Source: Pseudomonadota bacterium (GTDB taxonomy: Bacteria; Pseudomonadota; Gammaproteobacteria; Pseudomonadales; UBA5518). From it: a DNA stretch of 10,013 nucleotides. Below are positions 5,899 to 10,013 of the stretch, in pieces. Each line of letters opens with the position of its first letter. Positions within the stretch are counted from its first letter, which is position 1. The stretch is taken from NCBI GenBank assembly GCA_022705125.1, contig JAKJFB010000075.1, positions 1 to 10,013 on the forward strand. Direction: 5' to 3'. The notes under the pieces were generated by a model. It did no database searches. It was not told where the DNA came from and saw only the letters and a program-made list of their open reading frames with translations. A program made the translations under genes and the position numbers.

Positions 5899-6568
5899 GG
5901 TCGGCGCGCGGCTGCAGCCCGCCGATGAAGATGGCGATGACGGAGGCGAGTTCGCGCCGCGCGCCGCGGATGGCCGCAGCCCGGCTGTCCCGCGTTGCGA
6001 CGTGGTAGTCGATGAGCCCGATGACCTGGTGCACGAACATCCGCGCGGCGGTCGTCGCATCGATGCCCGCGCCCATGTTGCCGCTGGAGGCGCATGCGTT
6101 CAGGTAATCGACCAGCGGTGAGACGAAGGCGGCATTGAAGTCGCGGATCATCACGCGCCGCGCCTGCCGCTCCAGCGGCGATCCCTGCAGCGTGAAGCGG
6201 TGGAAGGCGCCCACTTCCGGGCTGGTCAGCGCGGGAAGCAGCGCGCGGGCGTAGCGCTCGAGCGCCGTGGCCAGCGGCATCTCCGCAGTGATCACCGTAT
6301 CCATGCTCGGGCGGTTGCGGTGCAGCTGACCGAGCACGGCCTCGAACAGCGCGAGGCGGTCCGGGTAGCGCGCGTACAGCGTGGGCTTGGACACTCCCGC
6401 CGCCTGCGCGATCGCCTCGATGCTTGCCTGCATGCCGTGAGCGACGAAGGCGGCAGTCGCCGCCGCGAGGATGCGTTCGTCCTTCTGTTTTGCCTCCGCC
6501 GCGGTCGGGCGTCCGCGGCGCGCCGAGCTGCGCGCCCCCGAGGAGCCCTGCGAAATCCTGTCCGACAT
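5867..6568 (-). CDS. TetR/AcrR-family transcriptional regulator
   Basis: 233 residues. A basic N-terminal tail (ARRGRP, 16-21) leads into a TetR helix-turn-helix at about 33-75, with ASIEAIAQAAGVSKPTLYARYPDRLALF as its recognition part. The C-terminal ligand domain (FHRFTLQGSPLERQARRVMIRDF and later VHQVIGLIDYHVATRD) resembles the AefR-like subgroup. Such proteins usually repress and are released by a small ligand, often a pathway substrate. The start at 6568 is chosen because AGGTGAG (minus strand, 6581-6575) lies 6 nt upstream; the longer frame to 6691 would overlap the next gene and lacks a ribosome site. It is divergent from the amidohydrolase at 6660, with a palindrome between them, so control of itself and of that operon is likely. 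It may also act on the left run, for which no operator copy is evident. Confidence 0.92.
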   Translation of the reverse strand: MSDRISQGSSGARSSARRGRPTAAEAKQKDERILAAATAAFVAHGMQASIEAIAQAAGVSKPTLYARYPDRLALFEAVLGQLHRNRPSMDTVITAEMPLATALERYARALLPALTSPEVGAFHRFTLQGSPLERQARRVMIRDFNAAFVSPLVDYLNACASSGNMGAGIDATTAARMFVHQVIGLIDYHVATRDSRAAAIRGARRELASVIAIFIGGLQPRADLSPAASARPR

Positions 6569-6583
6569 CTCGTGCTCACCTGG

Positions 6584-6610
6584 TTGACGCTGTTTCCGGT
6601 CCGCGATAAT
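6584..6610 (+). promoter_or_regulatory. Sigma-70-like promoter toward the amidohydrolase
   Basis: TTGACG (6584-6589) matches five of six -35 bases. GATAAT (6605-6610) matches five of six -10 bases. The 15-nt spacer is two short of ideal. It overlaps the left arm of the GTTTCCG inverted repeat, so an occupied operator would block it. Confidence 0.5.
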
Positions 6611-6625
6611 AATACGGAAACGTTT
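6592..6625. promoter_or_regulatory. Candidate TetR operator
   Basis: AAACGTTT (6618-6625) is a perfect 8-bp palindrome. Its left half lies inside a wider inverted repeat, GTTTCCG (6592-6598) and CGGAAAC (6615-6621), with arms 23 bp apart centre to centre, about two helix turns. Either the 8-bp core or the wider pair could bind the TetR dimer or dimers. The assignment is inferred from position. Confidence 0.5.
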
Positions 6626-6636
6626 AATTAAGTCCA
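6609..6636 (-). promoter_or_regulatory. Sigma-70-like promoter toward tetR
   Basis: On the minus strand, TGGACT (6636-6631) and TATTAT (6614-6609) are 16 nt apart and match four and five consensus bases. The AAACGTTT palindrome lies entirely in the spacer, the classic place for an autorepressor site. Confidence 0.45.
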
Positions 6637-6659
6637 TCGCAAGCCGCGGCGGGAGAACC

Positions 6660-7829
6660 ATGCGCATCATCGACGTCGACAGCCACTTCAACGAACCCTA
6701 CGGCTGGTTCGAGCAGGCCAACCCGGCACTCGCGGCGAAGCTGCCGAAGATGACGGTGGCCGAGCAGTTCATCGACATCGTGGTCGGCGATCTGTTCGCC
6801 TCGGTGCCGCCGGAGCTGCGCCCAGATCCGCTGGCGCTGGTACCGGACTACGTGCGCGATTCCTACGAGCGCTTCCTCAGCGGCGAGGGCGAGCCGCCGC
6901 CGACCGCGGTGGAATCGGGCTCGTTCCTGCCCGCGGCCCACGAGCCCGAGGCGCGCATTGCCTGGATGGACGCGCGCGGCATCGAGAAGCAGGTGTTGCT
7001 GCCGAGTTCTGGTTACCACCCGTACCGCCATGCGATGCGCAAGGATCCCTCGCTCGCGCTGCCGGCGCTGGAGACGTACAACCGTTGGGCCGCCGAGCGG
7101 CTGCACGGCTACACGGAGCGCCTCATTCCCGCGACCGTGGTCGACCTGATGGACGTCGACTGGAGCGTCGCGGAGATCACGCGCATGCGCGCCGGCGGCT
7201 CGCGTGTCGCCTTCGTGAAGGCCGACCCGCACGGCGGCAAGGCGCTGAACCACCCCGACTTCGAACGCTTCTGGTCGGCGGCGGAAGACCTCGGCGTCAC
7301 GATCATGTTCCACGTCGGCGGCGGGCGTGCGGCGATGCACCCGGGCTGGGCCAACAACGGCGGCGACCTCGCGGCGTTCTACCGCCTCGCTGCGCTGGCG
7401 CGCCAGCTGGTGCCGCAGATGGCGCTCGGCGCGATGATCTTCGGCGGCGTGCTCGAGCGCCACCCTAAGCTCGGCATCCTGGTCTCGGAGCTCGGCATCG
7501 ACTGGCTGCCGCACTTCCTCGACACCATCGACCTCGAGGCCGACAACGCGCGCCCGCGCCTGCTGACGATGGCGCCCTACGAGCTGCCGCTGAAGCCCAG
7601 CGAGTACATGCAGCGGCAGGTGCGCGTCTCGGTGGTGCACCAGCAGGACGTGCTGCGCCCGACGCTCGACCGCATTCCGGAAGGCCTGGTCGTATTCTCC
7701 TCGGACTTCCCGCACGTCGAGGGCCACCAGGAAGCGGTCGCGCTCTACGACGCGCAGCTCGCCGGCCTCGCCCCGGGCGCGCGCGAGGCCTTCTTCGGGC
7801 GCTCCGCGGCGCAGCTGATGGGGATTTGA
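6660..7829 (+). CDS. Amidohydrolase-2 (ACMSD-like) metal-dependent hydrolase/decarboxylase
   Basis: 389 residues of the amidohydrolase-2 TIM-barrel family, whose known members decarboxylate or hydrolyse aromatic and cyclic acids. DVDSHFNEP (residues 5-13) is the N-terminal metal motif, with His9 kept and the usual second His replaced by Asn11 and Glu12, as in many long members of this group. His218 (IMFHVGGG) and Asp349 (SSDFPHVEG, with His352) are the expected barrel metal and acid residues, and VLERHPKLGILVSELGIDWLP is the strand that normally carries a further His. The length is that of the long ACMSD-like branch seen in catabolic clusters. GGGAGA (6651-6656) supports the start. It is the first gene of the right operon, just behind the divergent TetR promoter region, so it is the most probable TetR target. 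The exact reaction is unknown. Confidence 0.88.
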   Translation: MRIIDVDSHFNEPYGWFEQANPALAAKLPKMTVAEQFIDIVVGDLFASVPPELRPDPLALVPDYVRDSYERFLSGEGEPPPTAVESGSFLPAAHEPEARIAWMDARGIEKQVLLPSSGYHPYRHAMRKDPSLALPALETYNRWAAERLHGYTERLIPATVVDLMDVDWSVAEITRMRAGGSRVAFVKADPHGGKALNHPDFERFWSAAEDLGVTIMFHVGGGRAAMHPGWANNGGDLAAFYRLAALARQLVPQMALGAMIFGGVLERHPKLGILVSELGIDWLPHFLDTIDLEADNARPRLLTMAPYELPLKPSEYMQRQVRVSVVHQQDVLRPTLDRIPEGLVVFSSDFPHVEGHQEAVALYDAQLAGLAPGAREAFFGRSAAQLMGI

Positions 7830-7879
7830 GCGTCCACGCGCCGGTGTCCGTGTCGCGGGCTCTGCAATCGATGCCGTGC

Positions 7880-7887
7880 GGAGGTGA
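7880..7887 (+). promoter_or_regulatory. Strong ribosome binding site fixing a GTG start
   Basis: GGAGGTGA complements the 16S tail fully. Its GGAGG core lies 6 nt before GTG at 7891 but 18 nt before the next in-frame ATG (7903), which decides the start. Confidence 0.8.
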
Positions 7888-7890
7888 ATC

Positions 7891-8901
7891 GTGGAACTGG
7901 TGATGATCTTCGACATGCGTGCGCCGGCCTTCGGCGCCCCGCGCCGAGAGCTGTACGCCGCGGCGCTGGACTGCGCGGCGTGGGCCGACGCGATCGGCTT
8001 CGACGTGATCGGCTTCGGCGAGCACCACCTCGCCGAGGACGGTTACAACCCCTCGCCGTTGGTGCTCGCCAGCGCGATGGCGGGACGCACGCGGCGCATC
8101 CGCCTGCGCACGGCCGTGCTGCTGGCTTCCTGCTACGACCCGGTGCGTCTCGCGGAGGATCTCGCGGTCGCGCAGCTCGTGAGCGACGGTCGCATAGAGC
8201 TCGGGCTCGGCTTCGGCTACCGGCCGGTGGAGTTCGCGATGTACGGTCGCAAGCTCGAAGACCGCTTCGACTTCACCTGCCGCATCGCGCAATTCCTCGG
8301 GCAGGCCTTCTCGGGCGAAGCCTTCGAGTGGGAGGGGCGTCCCGGCCGCATTTCGCCGCTGCCGGACAAGCCGGTTCCGGTGCTGCTGGGCGGTATGGCG
8401 CCCAAGGTCGCGCGCGCCGCGGCGCGCATCGCCGACGGCTTTCTCGTGCCGCTGTTCTCCGCCGACGTCTGGCAACCCTACCGCGACGAGTGCCTGAAGC
8501 TCGGCAACGCCGATCCCGGGCTGTACCCGCAGCAGGGGCCGACCTTCCTGTGGGTGTCGGAAGAGCCGGAGCGAGACTGGGAGTGGATCGCGCCGCACGT
8601 GCTGCACGTGCTCGATTCCTATGCGCGCTGGACCAGCGCGGCCTACGGCAAGCCGATCGGTCCCTACGCCGGGGGCATGACGGCCGAGACCGTGCGCCAG
8701 AGCGCGGCCTACCAGGTGCTGACGCCGCAGCAGACGGTCGAACTGGCGCAAGGGCTGGGTGATCACAGCTCGCTCTACCTGACGCCGCTGTTCGGCGGCA
8801 TCGAGCCGGCGCGCGCGTGGAAGATGCTGCGGCTGTTCGAGCGCGAGGTTTATCCGCAGCTGCCACGCGGGCCCGTGCCGCGCTGGGGCATGGGCGCATG
8901 A
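7891..8901 (+). CDS. LLM-class flavin-dependent oxidoreductase (luciferase-like)
   Basis: 336 residues starting with GTG. A TIM-barrel of the bacterial luciferase family, which uses FMNH2 or F420 with oxygen to hydroxylate, cleave or oxidise organic substrates. Visible marks are EHH (44-46, the same place as the LuxA active-site His pair), then NPSPLVLASAMAGRTRRIRLRTAV and GRIELGLGFGYRPVEF (starting at residue 100), followed by the PVLLGGMAPKVARAAARIADGF strand-helix of the phosphate-binding side. FMN with a separate flavin reductase is more likely than F420 in a proteobacterium, but no reductase lies in the window. It follows the amidohydrolase by 61 nt and precedes SDR 3 by 64 nt, consistent with one operon. 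It is the probable oxygen-insertion step of the pathway. Confidence 0.9.
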   Translation: MELVMIFDMRAPAFGAPRRELYAAALDCAAWADAIGFDVIGFGEHHLAEDGYNPSPLVLASAMAGRTRRIRLRTAVLLASCYDPVRLAEDLAVAQLVSDGRIELGLGFGYRPVEFAMYGRKLEDRFDFTCRIAQFLGQAFSGEAFEWEGRPGRISPLPDKPVPVLLGGMAPKVARAAARIADGFLVPLFSADVWQPYRDECLKLGNADPGLYPQQGPTFLWVSEEPERDWEWIAPHVLHVLDSYARWTSAAYGKPIGPYAGGMTAETVRQSAAYQVLTPQQTVELAQGLGDHSSLYLTPLFGGIEPARAWKMLRLFEREVYPQLPRGPVPRWGMGA

Positions 8902-8965
8902 AGCGGGGCGAACCGGCCCGCGCGCCACGTGTGTACGTGAATCTTTGAATTCGGGAGGAATATCC

Positions 8966-9781
8966 ATGGGGCGCTTGCAGGACAAGGTCGCGATCGTCAC
9001 GGGCGCAGGCCGCATCGGCAACATCGGTCTCGCGATCTGCGAGGCCTTTCTGCGCGAGGGCGCGAAGGCAGTGATCGGCACGGATTTCCGCACGGAAGAG
9101 GCGGACGCAATCCGCACGCGCGTCGCGGCGCAGCCCGGCGGCGAGCGCTTCCGGCTGCTCCAGCAGGACGTCACGTCGGAGCAGGACTGGCAGCGTGTCC
9201 TGCAGTGGGTGCTGGTGGAATTCGGCGCACTCGACGTGCTGGTGAACAACGCCGGCATCTCGGTGCACGGCGGCATCGAGACGACCTCGCTGGAGGATAT
9301 GCGCAAGGCGATGGCGGTCAATCACGACGGGCTGTTCCTCGGCATGAAGAGCTGCGCACCGGCACTCGCCGAAGCCGTGAAGCGCTTCTCCGGTGGCGGC
9401 GCGATCGTCAACACGGTTTCGATGGCCTCGTACATGCCGAATGCGACCAATATCGGCTATCACGTCTCGAAGGCGGCCGCGCGCATGCTCACGCTGTGCG
9501 GAGCGATCGAATTCGGGCCGAAGAAGATCCGCGTGAACTCGGTGCATCCGGGCATGACGATCACGCCGCTGATCCGGGAAGGCTTCGCCGATTGGGTCGC
9601 GGCCGGCATGTGGGAGACGGAGGCGGCCGCCGAGGCAGCTCTGGCCGCCATGGGTCCACTCGGCATCTCCAGTCAGCCCGAGGACACGGCACATGCCTTC
9701 GTCTACCTGGCGTCCGAAGAGGCACGCTTCGTGACGGGGGCATCCATCTATCACGACGGCGGCATCGGCCAGCGCTATTGA
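8966..9781 (+). CDS. SDR-family oxidoreductase 3 (probably NAD-dependent)
   Basis: 271 residues. The glycine-rich loop reads TGAGRIGNIG (12-21), two residues longer than the standard TGxxxGxG. NNAG is at 94-97. The catalytic residues are Ser152, Tyr165 and Lys169 (YHVSK) at normal spacing. Asp40 (GTDF) favours NAD(H). The PG element (HPGMTITPLI) and the C-terminal YLASEEARFVTGASIYHDGG strand are standard for classical tetrameric SDRs. GGGAGGA (8953-8959) fixes the start; an in-frame ATG at 8945 has no ribosome site. The role is probably oxidation of a hydroxyl or reduction of a ketone made in the same pathway; the substrate is not predictable. A fourth SDR follows after 32 nt. Confidence 0.9.
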   Translation: MGRLQDKVAIVTGAGRIGNIGLAICEAFLREGAKAVIGTDFRTEEADAIRTRVAAQPGGERFRLLQQDVTSEQDWQRVLQWVLVEFGALDVLVNNAGISVHGGIETTSLEDMRKAMAVNHDGLFLGMKSCAPALAEAVKRFSGGGAIVNTVSMASYMPNATNIGYHVSKAAARMLTLCGAIEFGPKKIRVNSVHPGMTITPLIREGFADWVAAGMWETEAAAEAALAAMGPLGISSQPEDTAHAFVYLASEEARFVTGASIYHDGGIGQRY

Positions 9782-9813
9782 TCCGCGCCACGCATCGAGG
9801 GGAGGAGGGCTGC

Positions 9814-10013
9814 ATGACGAGCAGACTGGAGAACAAGGCACTGATCGTGATCGGTTCCGGCAGCGGCATCGGGGCCGCGACCGTGCGCCGGCTTGCCGCG
9901 GAGGGCGCACGCGTGTGCGCGGCCGACATCAACGAAGCCGGTGCGAAAGCGGTGGCGGATGAAGTCGTGGCAGCGGGAGGCGAGGCTTTCGCCGTCTACA
10001 TCGATCTCGCGGA
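9814..10013 (+). CDS. SDR-family oxidoreductase 4 (3' partial, probably NAD-dependent)
   Basis: Only the first 66 codons are in the window. The N-terminal Rossmann half is clear: strand ALIVI, loop IGSGSGIG (13-20) in which the usual Thr of TGxxxGxG is Ile13, helix, then CAADINEAG with Asp38 favouring NAD(H). The catalytic part lies outside. A strong GGGGAGGAGGG site (9799-9809) precedes the ATG. It is 32 nt behind SDR 3 and so in the same operon. The loss of Thr could lower cofactor affinity but occurs in active relatives. Confidence 0.85.
   Translation, partial: MTSRLENKALIVIGSGSGIGAATVRRLAAEGARVCAADINEAGAKAVADEVVAAGGEAFAVYIDLA

Larger units (their letters stand above)
6569..6659. promoter_or_regulatory. 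Divergent control region between TetR and amidohydrolase
   Basis: This 91-nt spacer between divergent genes is AT-rich at 6603-6633, in sharp contrast with its surroundings. It holds promoter-like elements in both directions and two nested symmetric motifs (listed separately). This is the typical layout of a TetR regulator that controls itself and its neighbour. Confidence 0.7.

Noticed and set aside
7830..7890. Promoter in the amidohydrolase-LLM gap
   Set aside because: No box pair resembling a sigma-70 promoter was seen; the gap is short and fits a shared transcript.
8926..8939. Inverted repeat CACGT-GTGT-ACGTG between LLM and SDR 3 as an operator or terminator
   Set aside because: Only a 5-bp stem without a T-run; such a match is expected by chance in 10 kb.
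7465..9910. Very long open frames on the minus strand (618 and 545 codons) opposite the LLM and SDR 3 genes
   Set aside because: They are rich in Arg, Ala, His and Pro, have no recognisable motif or ribosome site, and lie opposite well-supported genes; GC-rich DNA commonly leaves such frames open.

Overview
The window is GC-rich DNA (codon third positions are almost all G or C) with tightly packed catabolic-type genes. GC-rich codon use, strong Shine-Dalgarno sites and intergenic REP hairpins of the GTAG-GTCGnnnTTCAnnnCGAC type point to a proteobacterium, most likely a gammaproteobacterium. This is inferred from style only: no rRNA, tRNA or taxon-specific marker is present.

Layout. (1) Bases 2-1126 hold the 3' part of an amidohydrolase of the N-acyl-D-amino-acid deacylase type. 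(2) A 244-nt spacer contains a 16-bp tandem repeat and an AT-rich promoter-like patch. (3) A plus-strand run follows: an SDR dehydrogenase (1371-2231), a three-module Dabb-like alpha/beta-barrel protein (2415-3449), a second SDR with an unusual active-site loop (3550-4419), a zinc-free quinone oxidoreductase/alcohol dehydrogenase of the MDR type (4440-5423), and a small VOC/glyoxalase-fold protein (5491-5898). REP hairpins lie on both sides of the Dabb-like gene. (4) A TetR-family regulator on the minus strand (5867-6568) overlaps the VOC gene tail to tail. (5) A 91-nt divergent control region holds overlapping promoter-like elements and a perfect AAACGTTT palindrome. (6) A second plus-strand run contains an amidohydrolase-2 (ACMSD-like) enzyme (6660-7829), a luciferase-like flavin monooxygenase (7891-8901), a third SDR (8966-9781) and the start of a fourth SDR (9814 to the window end).

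How the genes may work together (inference). Two hydrolases, a flavin monooxygenase, four SDRs, an MDR reductase, a Dabb-like protein and a VOC protein under a local TetR regulator look like a pathway that oxidises and opens a hydrophobic or cyclic organic compound. Cofactor-determining residues suggest that SDRs 1, 3 and 4 use NAD(H) and SDR 2 uses NADP(H). The substrate cannot be read from the sequence. No mobile element, phage, toxin-antitoxin, CRISPR or RNA gene was seen. The least ordinary items are the REP family with compensatory stem changes, the triple-module Dabb-like protein, the variant SDR, and the operator between the TetR gene and the amidohydrolase.
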